From: Neofusicoccum parvum
Taxonomy: Eukaryota > Ascomycota > Dothideomycetes > Botryosphaeriales > Botryosphaeriaceae
Direction of reading: 5' to 3'
NCBI GenBank assembly: GCA_020912385.1
Contig: CP087218.1
Coordinates: 62,001-126,000, forward strand
Length of the DNA stretch: 64,000 nt
A program made the position numbers and the translations under genes. How positions within the stretch are numbered: position 1 is the stretch's first letter; each line of letters opens with the position of its first letter. Shown here one piece after another: positions 31,200 to 41,758 of the stretch. The notes under the pieces are model-generated. The model saw only the letters and a list, made by a program, of their open reading frames with translations, was not told the origin of the DNA and searched no databases.

Positions 31200-33124
31200 C
31201 TACGCCGCGTCCTGCCCAACACTCACCACCCTCACGACCCCAACCCCCTTCCCGGGCGCCTCGCCGCAGCCCCCCGCCGCCGCGCGCACCGCCTCCCGCG
31301 GCCACAACCACGCCGCCACCAGCGCCGGCGCACCCCCCGCCACGCTATCCGCCACGACGCCCTTCGCGCGCAGCACCGACGCCGCCACGCGCGCCGTGTC
31401 GCCGTGGTAGCAGACCAGCAGCGCGCGGCGGCGACGCAGGCTGCCGACGCCGGGCAGCGAGCACCACGCGTCGCCGCCGCCGCCGAAGACGGACTCGAGC
31501 TCGCGCCACTGGCGCTCGAGCGTGGGGGCGTGGGCGAAGGGCGAGGGCGAGGACGCCGCGACCGTCTGCAGCGGGACGTTGATGGCGCCAGGGAGGCGCC
31601 AGGCGGCGAAGTCGCGGGGGGTGCGGAGGTCGAGGACGACGCAGGAGGGTTTGGGGGCGGTGGGCGGGAGCGGGGTGGGGGAGTCCCGGGGCGGCAGGTC
31701 GTAGAAGGTGTGGAGGGCGGTGGGGGCGCTGAGCTCCCAGGCTTCGTCGTAGCGGTGCTTGTCGACCGCGGTGAGGCTCTGCGGCGGGGTGGTGGTGGCG
31801 TTAGCAGGGGGCGGTGGCGGGCGGCAGGGGGAGGGCGACTCACGTGGTTGGTGATGGGGTGGAAGTGCGAGGCGTCCAGCCGGGCGAAGTACTCGTCGAT
31901 GTACTGGTACGGCAGGTCGCAGCAGATGAAGACGCAGTTGACGTCGCCGTTCTGGTCGGCGAGCAAGCCCAGCGTGCCGGCCGCCTTGCGCTTCTCGAGG
32001 AACTGGTATAGCCCTGGGCGTCGTCGTCAGCGTTGCGCGTCGGGGAGGTGGCCGTTACTGACCTTGCAGGTTGAATCCCGACGACGGTCCGCACACCAGG
32101 CCCTCGCGGGAGAGAGCGAGCGACAGCGAGTACGACTCGGCCGAGCCGACCTCTTCCATGGTGTCGATGGCGTCGCGCCAGGGGAACTGCACCGGCGACA
32201 TGAGCGCGTACGAGCGTGGGCCCGGCACTCGGTCTCCTGCTGCCGTGCAGACACTGGCCCTTGTCAGTCCATGCAACGAACGGAGAGGCGGTGCGTTTCT
32301 CACCCTACTCTGACCACCGACGGCTTGTTGTCTTTGAAGTAGGTGCCCATGCCGGTCATGGTGCCCGACGTCCCCATGCCAGCACAGAGGACGCTGATGT
32401 TGGGCAGTTGCTTGAGAATCTGCGGTCCTGTCCACTTGTAATGTGCTTTCCAGTTCTGCGCACTCCCGGTCAGCATTGCCTTGCGTTGCTTGCTCGTCGA
32501 CACGTACCGCATCGTTCTCGTACTGGTTTGGATTTACGACCGCCTCGTCTTCCAGTGCCTTGCGGCGTGCAGCCTGTATGCCACCTCTCTCGTCAAGAGG
32601 CTCTGGCTGCGAAGGACCGCCGAACAGCGTGCTGACAGCGCAGGTTAGCCGATGCTTTATCTGGGCAATCGAACATCACTCACAGGTTGAGCCCAAAGAA
32701 CTGCATGAGTTTCAGCTTTGCATCGCTTGTCTTGTTGCTCAGGTATGCCCTGGTGTCGTCGATGCCGTGGAAGACCCTGCCCACCAGCGCCATCGAGATG
32801 ACCGTCGAGCCGGAGCTGTACTCGATGACCGTCTTCGTCTTCTCCTTCTCGACGCTGCTCGACAGCAGGTTCATGGCTGTGGACAAGCAGTCAGCACCTC
32901 CGACAAGCGTTCTCCGATCCGTGCAGCTCACCAGGAAGCGCTTTGACGTTGTTCGCCGGCAGCACCGTCATCATCTTGGCGTAGATGCGCACTCCATCTT
33001 TGCGGTACGGGTTGAGACACGCAGGTATCTCGACCAGCGGTAGCGGCGGCTGGCGGTCCGGGTCGTAGTACTGCTTGAGAGAATCCTCTCCGGAGTACAC
33101 GTTGAGGTGATTTTGCTGGCCCAT
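31200..33124 (-). CDS. cysteine-synthase-like PLP enzyme fused to a rhodanese domain
   Basis: A 533-residue protein from exons 32932-33124, 32684-32876, 32508-32631, 32304-32455, 32063-32253, 31844-32013 and 31200-31778; introns are 49-65 bp. Residues about 1-345 are a fold-type II PLP lyase: the PLP Lys is in LPANNVKALPAMNLL (motif made across intron 1), then TVIEYSSGSTVISMALV, a Gly-rich phosphate loop AGMGTSGTMTGMG, and GVCTAAGDRVPGPRS rebuilt across intron 4. The last roughly 190 residues are rhodanese-like: SCVVLDLRTPRDFAAWRLPGA and active loop CYHGDTAR (Cys plus Arg). The rhodanese is one long last exon with strong C-to-G composition change. Sulfur or selenium transfer coupled to a beta-elimination or replacement is a natural reading. 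The substrate is unknown. Confidence 0.87.
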
Positions 33125-33833
33125 GCTTGCTTTCCAGGGAACTGTGTTTACACTCCGGTAGCCCGTGGGGGTCCGAAAGATTTTATAGTGGTTCGCTGTT
33201 CAAAGAGGAAAGAGGAGTACAAGGTGCTCAGAAATTCGTGGTGGATCCTCCTCTAAACCGATAGGCACGTTTACGAGCTACACTGATGGCGTGTTGGCGC
33301 CCAGCCTGCTGAGTGTGAAGACTGCACTGCAGATCGCTAGTGGGCTAAGTGAGATCGGGCAGTTGTCGCCGCCGTGAAACATGCTCTTCGCGGCTCCGCG
33401 TGCTTTTCCCTTGTCAGGGCAAGCACTCGGGGAAAGACTGAGAGGATATGAGCAAGTAAGGCATGCTGTGTCACCAGAACGCCGATCACACCTGTATAAG
33501 TGTTCGGTAAAGCCGCCGGACGGCAGTCGGGGGCTTCCTGCTGCCCGTCAGGCCGGACCGAAGACCAGGGCTCCAGCTTTAGCGCGGATGGCGTTCGGCA
33601 CTCGGCGGGCACCATGGTGGCTCGGGACAAGACATAAAGATCCCAAGATCGCCCTCCCGCGCCTTGGCGTGTGGTACATTGTTGGTCTTGTGGGGTACCA
33701 AGCCGTGCGTCGGTGAGTGTTGCCACGCTGTTGCGTAACATTATTACACGTCTTCCGCTGTCGGACGGGCCATGCATTGAAAGACGTTGCGCCTCTCATC
33801 TTCGCCCTCGGTAGCAATCCGCACGCCCGCACC
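33125..33833. promoter_or_regulatory. divergent promoter, PLP-rhodanese / MFS drug transporter
   Basis: This 709 bp gap separates divergent start codons. A TTTTATAGTGG element at about 33180-33190 lies roughly 60 bp upstream of the PLP-enzyme ATG (minus strand). No protein-like frame is present; a frame at 33381-33716 overlaps a longer one on the other strand and neither shows motifs. Confidence 0.45.
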
Positions 33834-36172
33834 ATGAGCCAGCGCAGTGAGGATCCAGACGCCACCGGGCTGCCGCCCTCTGCTGAGGTCTCGGACGTGG
33901 GAGAGAAGTCCGACATTGAGGCTGCTCCCGTGTTCAACGAGCAGACCAAATACCTGCCGAGGAGGCGAATCGTTGCGGTTTGTGGCCCCGCCTCGGTCAA
34001 TGAACTGCCGAGCTGATGGTTTGCAGGTGTTTCTGGCGTGCGCGAGCATCGATTTCGCTGCTCTTCTGGACCAAACGTCTCTCGCAGCCAGCTTGTCAAT
34101 TGTTGGCAGCGCTCTCGGTGCGAGCGATCAAACATCCTGGATCTCGGGAGCCTACTTTGTGTGAGTGCCGACTTCTGGCCTCCAATCCTGCATACTGACT
34201 GAGCATGCGCAGCACTTCCACCTCCTTCCAGCTACTCTACGGCCGCCTGTCAGACATCTGGTCCCGGAAGATTATCCTACTCGTTGGCATTGCCATATTC
34301 TTCTTCGGTTCGCTGGCATCATCTCTTTCCCAGAATGCTGTTCAGCTCATCGTCTTCCGTGCATTCACTGGTGTCGGTGGAGGAGGTTTGATGACGGTCG
34401 CACAATTCATCGTCAGCGACGTTGTGCCACTTCGGGAGAGAGGCAAATATCAGGGGATTCTGGTAGGCTCTGGCTCATTATGCCTATATCAGAGAAGGGT
34501 GCTGACCGCTGATTTCACAGGGTGCATTCGTGGCTCTCGGAAACGGTGTTGGACCTGTCATTGGTGGTGCGCTTGCTTCTCAATCCGAGCAGTCATGGTA
34601 TGTTATGGGCACTTCTCTGCAGCAGGCTGGACTGACGAAAAAGGCGCTGGATATTCCGACTTAACCTGCCGCTCAGCGTGATCATGGTCGCCTGTGTTGT
34701 GTTCTTCATGCCTCTGAAGAAAGTTGAGGGAGATTGGAGGCTGTAAGTCTTGCTCATTCATGAGAGGACACCTGCTAATCAAATCCAGAAAATTAAAGGC
34801 CGTGGATTTCATTGGTGCTGTTCTGGCTCTCGGCGGATCAGCTGTCCTCGTTGTACGTTGTACACGTGCCATTTCCATCCTGCGCACTTGCTGACTTCAG
34901 GTACCAGCTGGCACTTACCTGGGCCGGTGGAGAGTATGAGTGGCAGTCAGCCCATGTCATTGCATCTTTCGTCGTTGGACTCGTTGTCTGCGTGCTCTTC
35001 GTCCTCTGGCAATGGAAAGGCACCAAAGTCCCGCTTGTTCCCCGTACGTCGGACCCAACCCGCTCCCAGACATCCGACTGACAGCCTGTGTAGTCCACAT
35101 CTTCAAGAGCAAAGTAGTCAACGGCGCGTCCATCACCATGTTCATCAACGGCTGGAACTTCGTCACCCAAGTCTACTACGTCCCCACCTTCTATCAGCTG
35201 GTCTACGGCTACTCGGCAACCAAAGCCGGCGCGCTGCTGCTTCCGATCACCCTGACACAAAGTAAGCCGCACCCCGGTCTCTCCTCAGCCCCCGCTAACC
35301 AACCTCCCAGCATTCAGCAGCACGCTCTCCGGGCTGATGGTGACCTGGACCGGCCGCTACAGGGTAACCAAGCCGCGGCCCCCTCCACCCGCCGCCCCGC
35401 ACTAACGCCCCTCCAGGAAAACATCCTCATCGGCTGGCTCCTCTGGGCCATCGGGCTCGGCCTCTTCTCGACGCTGGACGCGCACTCCGGCCTCGACAAG
35501 CAGATCGGCTACGCGATCCTGACCGGGCTGGGCGTGGGCAACACGCTGCAACCGTGCGTCCACACCCCCCAAACCCCCACCAGTCCACCCGCTAACACAC
35601 CAGCCACGCCGCAGATCCCTCGTCGCGATCCAAGCCGGCGTCCCGCGCCGCGACATGGCCGTCGTGACCGCCTTCCGCAAGTACGCCTCCCCTTCCCCCA
35701 ACCACCCACTCCGCACCGCTAACGCGTAACCCCCCACCCCCACAGCTTCATCCGCAACCTCGGCGCGACGCTCGGCCTGGCCATCGCCGGCACCATCGTC
35801 AACAACGCTCTGCGGCGCGCGCTGGCCCCGCTCGGGCTGCCGGCGGCGGCGGTGCGGGCGCTGCTCAAGGACCCCTCGACGGCGGCGGCGGGGGGCGACG
35901 ACGAGGTCAGGGCGGCGCTGCTGGCGGCGTACAAGGACGCGTTCAGGGTGCTGTTCTGCGTGGACGCGGGGCTGGCGGCGGTGGGGTTTGTGGCGGCGGC
36001 GGGGCTGATGCCGCAGGTGAGTTTGGAGCGGGCGGATGATGCGAGGTTGCGGGAGGAGGCGAGGTTGCGGGAGGAGGAGAGGTTGCGGGAGGAGGAGAGG
36101 AGGAGGGGGGAGGGTGGGAAGGAGGGGGCGGGGGCGGACGTGAGGGAGGAAGGAGGGGTGAGGACGGAGTAG
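33834..36172 (+). CDS. MFS multidrug transporter, DHA2 (14-TM) type
   Basis: A 584-residue plasma-membrane efflux pump from twelve exons: 33834-33977, 34027-34160, 34213-34462, 34521-34597, 34644-34742, 34789-34852, 34908-35043, 35094-35261, 35311-35363, 35417-35553, 35615-35680 and 35746-36172; introns are 46-65 bp. TM1 motif LDQTSLAASLSIVGSALG, then SFQLLYGRLSDIWSRK (motif A), RAFTGVGGGGLMTVAQ, and the antiporter motif GNGVGPVIGGALAS are all present, followed by WRWIFRLNLP. NGWNFVTQVYYVPTFYQLVYGYSATKAGALLLP and the final helices FIRNLGATLGLAIAGTIVNN fit this family. The cytosolic tail has a charged Arg-Leu-Arg-Glu-Glu repeat coded by three 18-bp units (36043-36096). The substrate is unknown; drug or metabolite export is the family role. 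Confidence 0.92.
36043..36096 (+). repeat. three 18-bp tandem units in the transporter tail
   Basis: The unit GAGGTTGCGGGAGGAGG plus C or A occurs three times in frame, coding for an Arg/Leu/Glu-rich charged segment after the last membrane helix. Units 2 and 3 are identical, so the expansion is probably recent or slippage-prone. Confidence 0.85.
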
Positions 36173-36282
36173 AGGTCAGGCAGGCAGCGGAGCGAAGAAG
36201 CGTAGACGAGCGGTAGATGCAAGCCCGCGCCGATCAAAAGTTAAAACCATCAGCCGCGCCGTTAAGCTTAAGTCCAGGGCGC

Positions 36283-37780
36283 TCACTCCCCAGCCGCGAG
36301 CGCCTTCATGCTCTCCTCCAACGCGCCGCACACGCCCCGCGCCCACGCATCCTCGTCGCCGTCGACCCCCAGCACGCCCTCCTGCCACGTCAACGCCACC
36401 ACCAGATCCCCGCCCTTCATCGACACGACGCTGAAGCACACCGGACACCCCGTCGCGTTGGCCGGCTGCGAGAACACCACCCCATCGACATCCCACCCGG
36501 CCCCACCGCCCGCCTCAAACGCCATGACATTGCTAATCTCATACGACGCCTCCCTCACCCTCCCCACCTGCCCCTCCAACCACGGCCTAAAGCTCCTCAA
36601 ATACGCCAGCAACCCAATCGGCTGATCCACCAACGACGCCGCCCGCGCCCTCAACGCCTCCGTCGTGGCCCTCGCGCGGCCCCAAAAACCCTCCCCAAAC
36701 CCCTCTCCATCATCCCGCTCAAACCCATGGTACGCCACGCTCACGCACAACCCCACATCCCCCACCCCCACCCCGTCCGCCGCGACGACCAGCCGCCGCA
36801 GGTCCACCGCCGTCTGCGCCGCGAACGCGCCGGCTGCGTCCGCCGGCACCGCGCCGCTCAGCGCCCGCACCGCCAGCGCGTGCAGCACGCCCGTCAGCTT
36901 GACGCCTTCACGCGCGCGGCAGCGCGCCAGCAGGGCGCGCACGGTCGCCGCGTCCGCGACGGCGAAGGCGAGGCCGGTGGTGAAGGCGGGCGGGGCGTAG
37001 GCGGTTGGGGAGGCGGTCCAGGTTCCGGGCAAGGAGGGGAGGGCGGAGGCGCGGAGGCCGAGGAGGGAGGAGAGGGTTTCCGGGAGGTGGGCGGCGAGGA
37101 GCGGGGTGAGGAGGTAGGACCAGGAGATGGGGAGGGGGGTGGAGGCTTCGAGGGGGGGGAGGAGGGGCGGGGAGGAAGGGGGGGAGAAGAGCGGGGAGGG
37201 CGAGGGGGAGGAAGAAGGGGGGGGTTGCTGTAGGCCGGCGAGGAGGGTGCGGTGGAAGGTCAGGCCGGAGGGCCCGTCGCCGTGGGAGTGCGAGTAGGAG
37301 AAGAGGATCCAGGCGGCGGTGGTGGTGGCGGTGGGGACGACGATGATCTTCCACGGCGGGATGCGGTCGCAGTGCTGGAATTGCTGGTCGTGGGCGTGGC
37401 GGAGCGGCTGCTTGAGGGCTTCGAGCTCCTGGCGGCGGTCGGCCGGGCTGATGGGGGCGGCGATGTCGATGTGGTTCGAGAGGTCGAGGGTTGCGGGGCG
37501 GACGAGCTCTGGGGCTTCGGTGAGCTCGCCTCTGATGGCGGCGCTGAGCATGGGGTGGGTGGAGATGCAGTGCTTCAGCGCGGGAAAGAAGGACTCCTTG
37601 GTGCCGAAGTCGAATCCGGGCGGCATCGTGTATCGGCCGGCGATGATGAGAGCGCGGTAGTAGCCCAGCGCGTGGCGCATGATGCACCGCCGCTCGCTTT
37701 TGCCTGGACGGTCAGAGTGTGGCTGCCTGGAGGATGGGGGTGGGCTTACCGGCTGGTCGGAGAGACACGAAGTCGGCCAT
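36283..37780 (-). CDS. alcohol acetyltransferase-like acyltransferase
   Basis: A 483-residue protein from exons 37750-37780 and 36283-37703 with a 46 bp intron. Exon 1 gives Met-Ala-Asp-Phe-Val-Ser-Leu-Arg-Pro-Ala; joined, the sequence runs GKSERRCIMRHALGYYRALIIAGRY, typical for the alcohol acetyltransferase/condensation-like superfamily (AATase). The catalytic His motif HxxxD is in SYSHSHGDGPSG at about residues 157-168, and FPALKHCISTHPMLSA and PPWKIIVV are conserved neighbours. The family transfers acyl groups from acyl-CoA to alcohols or other acceptors. The DFGWG-like C-terminal motif is not evident; the C terminus reads VVALTWQEGVLGVDGDEDAW. The gene is GC-rich with a polarity change near 36950. 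It is convergent with the drug transporter at 110 bp. Confidence 0.85.
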
Positions 37781-38167
37781 GGTGTCGTCTGGGGTCGACT
37801 GCTCCAACGATGTAGATGTCCAGGGCAGCGGAGGCTCGATCTCGGGGCGGCCTTAAGTAGGATCCGCTGGTCCCGCTTCCCGCGTCTCACCTGGCCGGTC
37901 CGTGCCATGTGCCACCTTGCCGATTGAGGCATCTTTTGCGCGGCCCTGAGCAGTTCAGCCACCACATGCAGCCGCACGTCGGCCGTTGTTGAGTCATTCA
38001 GAGCAGACAGGAAGCCTTGCATTCATCATTCCATACTGCCGTCCGCCAGCCTCCCCGCTCGACCCACGCCGGAAACCTATAGCTATTGAGAAATACACAT
38101 GTGGTCCTGTAACGCCGAACGCAAACTACCGTGAAGAGACAACCGCTGAGCATGCGAAAACACTGCT
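37781..38167. other. intergenic, acyltransferase promoter
   Basis: This 387 bp stretch lies between the acyltransferase start and the 3' end of the Scm3-like gene. A frame crossing it on the minus strand lacks a start context and family similarity. Nothing else is seen. Confidence 0.4.
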
Positions 38168-41100
38168 TCAAAAAGCCAGCTCGTCTTCAGACTCATCCAG
38201 CAATAAATCCGCGAAACTTGTTCTGGGCCGCGGCTCTGACGCAACAGCCCGGATGAGAGGAGAGCTTCGTGCCCCCTCACCCGTCCTCTTTGCCTGTGGA
38301 GTCATGGCCATTCTGACCTTGCTTTGCAGCTTTTGCGCCGAGGATGCCTTCGGCGCTGTCTTGGCCGGTTGCGACTTCGTGACCTTGGACGTCCCGGCCG
38401 AAGCAGACGGCTTGACGCTCACATCTTTGGCCTTTGGCGTCACATTCGAAGAACTCTTCAGCGCCGTATCGTGCTTTTGCAGCTTCTCCACTGGCTTTGC
38501 TTTGGGCTTTGACGCCGACCGCTGAGGAACTGGTTCGGGCTCAGGTCTAGACATCCTGGTGGGAGAAGGGCCGCTGATCGGTCTGCCTGCCAGATCCACC
38601 GGCTGTGTTGGGCGTTGTGGAGATGTCGTGCGTTGAGCATCCATGTGGTGAGTGTTGGCCTTCTTGACTGAGGACCGCGCTGCATCGGCGGGCGCTGTTC
38701 TGGGAGTGGTCTTCTGTACATACGCTGCCTGCACCATACCCTCCGAGGAAGAGTCACCGCTCGACCTTGCCACTGCAGCCGCGCCTGCTGACGACGACTC
38801 ACCATTGCCTCGCCGAACTGCTGAAGACTGGGGCCTTGGTGGCCCCTTGGATGAGACTTCAGGATCCTTGACGGCCAGATTCATGTGCTGTTGCACTACT
38901 TCCAACACCTTGGATGTATCAAACATGCTTTCCAACGCAGGGTCAATAGGAATTTGTTTCTCGGAGGTCTTCCGTGCCTGTGGCTTGTCGCTAATGGTGA
39001 ACCGCTTGGGAAAGCCCCCACGCGGAAGAGATGACGGCTCGGGCGTGGCATCAGGAGTCCATCGTATGGCACCAGTCGACTCGATCCCTTCTTGTTCACC
39101 AGCGATATCATCAGTTTGTCTTCCGCGTCCATCTTCACGCGCTGCTAGTGGTGAGGGCTCTGCCAGAGGTTGTGCTGTTGTTGCCAGCCGCTGCAACCTG
39201 GCACTCTCGTCCTTCTTTGTGCGCTTTGAGCTTTGCCCAGCAGCAGGGGTTGCCAGCCCATCAGACGCCTTCCTCTTCCGATGTGCTCCCGGGTCGTAGT
39301 TGATGGCCCAGTTATCTGGCATGCACTGCTCCGGATGCTTCGTGTGCTGCCTCGCGTTGGAATGAGAAGCCCAAGACTTGCCACACCTAATGCAGAGATA
39401 CGTGCGTTCCATTTCCTCTCGGATCAGAATGTTGGGGTTGAAATTTGCGGGTCTTCCGTTCTGAATGTCCAAACCCCGAGGAACGACACCCGCCGGAGCC
39501 ATTTGACTGATTTGCAGACTTATCGGCGGCTTACACCGCGTCGGAACCGCAAGGTGGTATTTGAAGCCCGATTTGTGGCCCCAGCCTTTCCCGCATCTCT
39601 TGCAGACCCATGGTTTCTTTGCGTCGCCAGTGTGGTAGACACCCTCTTCTTCAGCGGCACTGAAATGCGTCTGTGGTGTGACCTGAGCCGGCGGTGTAGC
39701 AGTGCCTTCTTGTCCGGATAGTGCCTCACTGCCTGACTCGGAGTCCGCCACAAAAGGTAGAGTGTCTTGCAACAGTTCTTTGGGGTCAGCTAGATTGGCA
39801 CGATTGGGCCTTGCATTTTCCGGATTCTTCGGGTTGTATGGCTTCATTCTTGGTCTGTTCGCAAGAATCGGGCCACGCTCAATAGCTCGACGGACGACTT
39901 CAGACATTTCGCCTCGTTGGCTGTCTTTATCCGGACGGTTCATGAGATGCTTGTAGTAGTGGTTCTCAATGTTCTTAGGGCCTCTTGTTGGAAAGTAGCG
40001 AGCACACTGCGGGAATGATGCCTTCCGCACCTCTCTCAGCTCAATCAAGAGTTCGACCTCCTCTGCAGTCCACGGAGCGTCTCTGACGATAGAACGACCA
40101 GTACGTCCATTTGGCGTTTTTGATGCGGATCGTTGCGGTGCAGACTCTGTCCTCCTTGCAGCATCCGCCTCTCTTGTGTCCCCACTTGCACCACTTGTAG
40201 AACTAGAGGTTTTTTGCAAAGATTCTGATGGTTTTTCACGGGTTCTAGCATCCTGGGCGATACGCCCTGGGTAGTTGGCCGGCGGACGATCCTCCGTCCT
40301 GGCGGGTCTTGCTCTCGGAATATCCGTAGCCTGAGGAGGTCGAGCAGGGATTTCGGGGTCTGCGGCATGATCGAGATCCACAGGGTCATCATGCTCGGCC
40401 CAAGTATTGCCTGTATCCTGATATTCACCCTGCAATTCAACCTGATCATCATCCTGAAATTCTTCCTCGCCATTGTCTTCGTATTGTACGTACTCGGCGT
40501 ATGCAAAGGGATGTCTTGGTCTCTCCGGGGAGCCACTGGCCAGCATCTGCCTATTTGATTCATTGTTCCGGATGCTTGGTGACGGAGTAGGGGCGTTTGT
40601 GGAAGAATGAGGGCGCACTCTGGGACGGCCGGGCGCACGGCCACTGGCCCAAATCGATCTGGACGACGGGTGACGGGGCGACTCAGGAATCATTGGTCGC
40701 CTCCGTTGGGTTTGCGACGTGGAGCGGCGAACCGAGTGCGAGGGGCGAGGCAAAGGGGGAGCATCCCATACAGGATCGGCTGGTCTGGTATCGTTGCCAT
40801 AGCTGGTCATGTATTGGGCAATTCCTTGGGCAATGCTCTGGCCGAGCGCCTGGAAGAAGGCGGGGTCGTTGGCAAGGTCCATTCCTTGCGGTGTGCGCTG
40901 GGGTTCTACGGCAGGTCTTGCGCTAGGTCTTGTGCTTCGGGGGGTTGCGAAGTGATTGCGATTTTGCGACGTGTGAGCGATGGAAGATTGGCCTGTTGTA
41001 AACGTCTGCCAAGTGGTCAGCCAGGACAAAGGCAAAATGCGATCAGGCACACGCACACGGCCGTGGTGGTTTCGCGGCGGGGAGCTCAGCAGCTCATCCT

Positions 41101-41434
41101 CCTCCTCCCCCTCACTGTCCCCCGGCTCGTAACGATCGTAGAGGCCGTTGCCGTTGTCGTCGTCGTCGTCCCCTTCCTCCCAGTCGTCAAAGCCTTCGCC
41201 GGTGTCACGCTCGTCTTGGATGTGGACAATGTGGCCGTTGTTGACAATAATTTCGCCGGTCTCGAGGTCTATCTCATCGCCGATGCCCGAGAAGTCGCGG
41301 GAATACTTTTCGAAAATGTGCTCGAAGGTGTTCTTCAGGCGCATGTCATTCTGGTAGCGCTCGCGCTCTAGCTCGGAAAGGTCGTCATAGTGGTCGGCGT
41401 CGGCGGGCGGCAGCAAGCTGGGACGAGGGTCCAT
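38168..41434 (-). CDS. scm3: Scm3/HJURP-like CENP-A chaperone with Myb and C2H2 modules
   Basis: A 1088-residue, apparently single-exon nuclear protein. The Scm3 signature is at residues about 28-75 (RLKNTFEHIFEKYSRDF, GDEIDLETGEIIVNNGHI); Scm3 delivers the centromeric histone H3 variant. An acidic stretch follows. A Myb/SANT domain lies at about 450-500 (PWTAEEVELLIELREV, ARYFPTRGPKNIENHYYKHL). Two zinc fingers are at about 608-633 (CKRCGKGWGHKSGFKYH) and 676-703 (CIRCGKSWASHSNARQH). The rest is Ser/Pro/Arg-rich and disordered. Fusion of Scm3 to DNA-binding modules is known for filamentous fungi. A 45-bp segment (41006-41050) has GT...CTGAC...CAG ends and could be an in-frame intron; removing it would drop 15 residues. 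It shares a 324 bp divergent promoter with Atg6. Confidence 0.88.
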   Translation of the reverse strand: MDPRPSLLPPADADHYDDLSELERERYQNDMRLKNTFEHIFEKYSRDFSGIGDEIDLETGEIIVNNGHIVHIQDERDTGEGFDDWEEGDDDDDNGNGLYDRYEPGDSEGEEEDELLSSPPRNHHGRVRVPDRILPLSWLTTWQTFTTGQSSIAHTSQNRNHFATPRSTRPSARPAVEPQRTPQGMDLANDPAFFQALGQSIAQGIAQYMTSYGNDTRPADPVWDAPPLPRPSHSVRRSTSQTQRRRPMIPESPRHPSSRSIWASGRAPGRPRVRPHSSTNAPTPSPSIRNNESNRQMLASGSPERPRHPFAYAEYVQYEDNGEEEFQDDDQVELQGEYQDTGNTWAEHDDPVDLDHAADPEIPARPPQATDIPRARPARTEDRPPANYPGRIAQDARTREKPSESLQKTSSSTSGASGDTREADAARRTESAPQRSASKTPNGRTGRSIVRDAPWTAEEVELLIELREVRKASFPQCARYFPTRGPKNIENHYYKHLMNRPDKDSQRGEMSEVVRRAIERGPILANRPRMKPYNPKNPENARPNRANLADPKELLQDTLPFVADSESGSEALSGQEGTATPPAQVTPQTHFSAAEEEGVYHTGDAKKPWVCKRCGKGWGHKSGFKYHLAVPTRCKPPISLQISQMAPAGVVPRGLDIQNGRPANFNPNILIREEMERTYLCIRCGKSWASHSNARQHTKHPEQCMPDNWAINYDPGAHRKRKASDGLATPAAGQSSKRTKKDESARLQRLATTAQPLAEPSPLAAREDGRGRQTDDIAGEQEGIESTGAIRWTPDATPEPSSLPRGGFPKRFTISDKPQARKTSEKQIPIDPALESMFDTSKVLEVVQQHMNLAVKDPEVSSKGPPRPQSSAVRRGNGESSSAGAAAVARSSGDSSSEGMVQAAYVQKTTPRTAPADAARSSVKKANTHHMDAQRTTSPQRPTQPVDLAGRPISGPSPTRMSRPEPEPVPQRSASKPKAKPVEKLQKHDTALKSSSNVTPKAKDVSVKPSASAGTSKVTKSQPAKTAPKASSAQKLQSKVRMAMTPQAKRTGEGARSSPLIRAVASEPRPRTSFADLLLDESEDELAF

Positions 41435-41758
41435 GGAGGCCGCGGATTTGGGCGCAGCTGGCGCAACGTCGTCGGGGGGAGCTGTTGGAGAGGCAGCTGG
41501 CGGGGGTTGCGAGGTGCTTAGACGTCCGCTTCGGGCGAGCGCGACACCGCGTCGAAGCGCGTCGCCGCGGCAGTTGTGCGGGCCTCGGTGGTCCGTGCGC
41601 GTGCGTCATGAGCCCGCCGTGCACTTGCGCGTTCCCAAAGCTTCACCACCGCAAACACCCTCTCGCCCGTCGCCCGCGCTCCCACACGCCGCCCTGCACT
41701 GCCATGCGCGGAGACGCCTCCCTCCCGTCCACGCTGTAACCATTTCTTCCACGCCGAC
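41435..41758. promoter_or_regulatory. divergent promoter, Scm3 / Atg6
   Basis: This 324 bp GC-rich gap lies between two divergently transcribed housekeeping genes, with no TATA box, as expected for constitutive promoters. The overlapping frames on both strands look like by-products of high GC content. Confidence 0.5.

Noticed and set aside
36043..36096. 18-bp repeats as a CRISPR-like array
   Set aside because: The units are directly adjacent without spacers and are in frame inside a transporter tail of a eukaryotic gene.
36217..37233. 338-codon plus-strand frame over the acyltransferase
   Set aside because: His/Arg/Gly low-complexity; the minus strand has the HxxxD acyltransferase.
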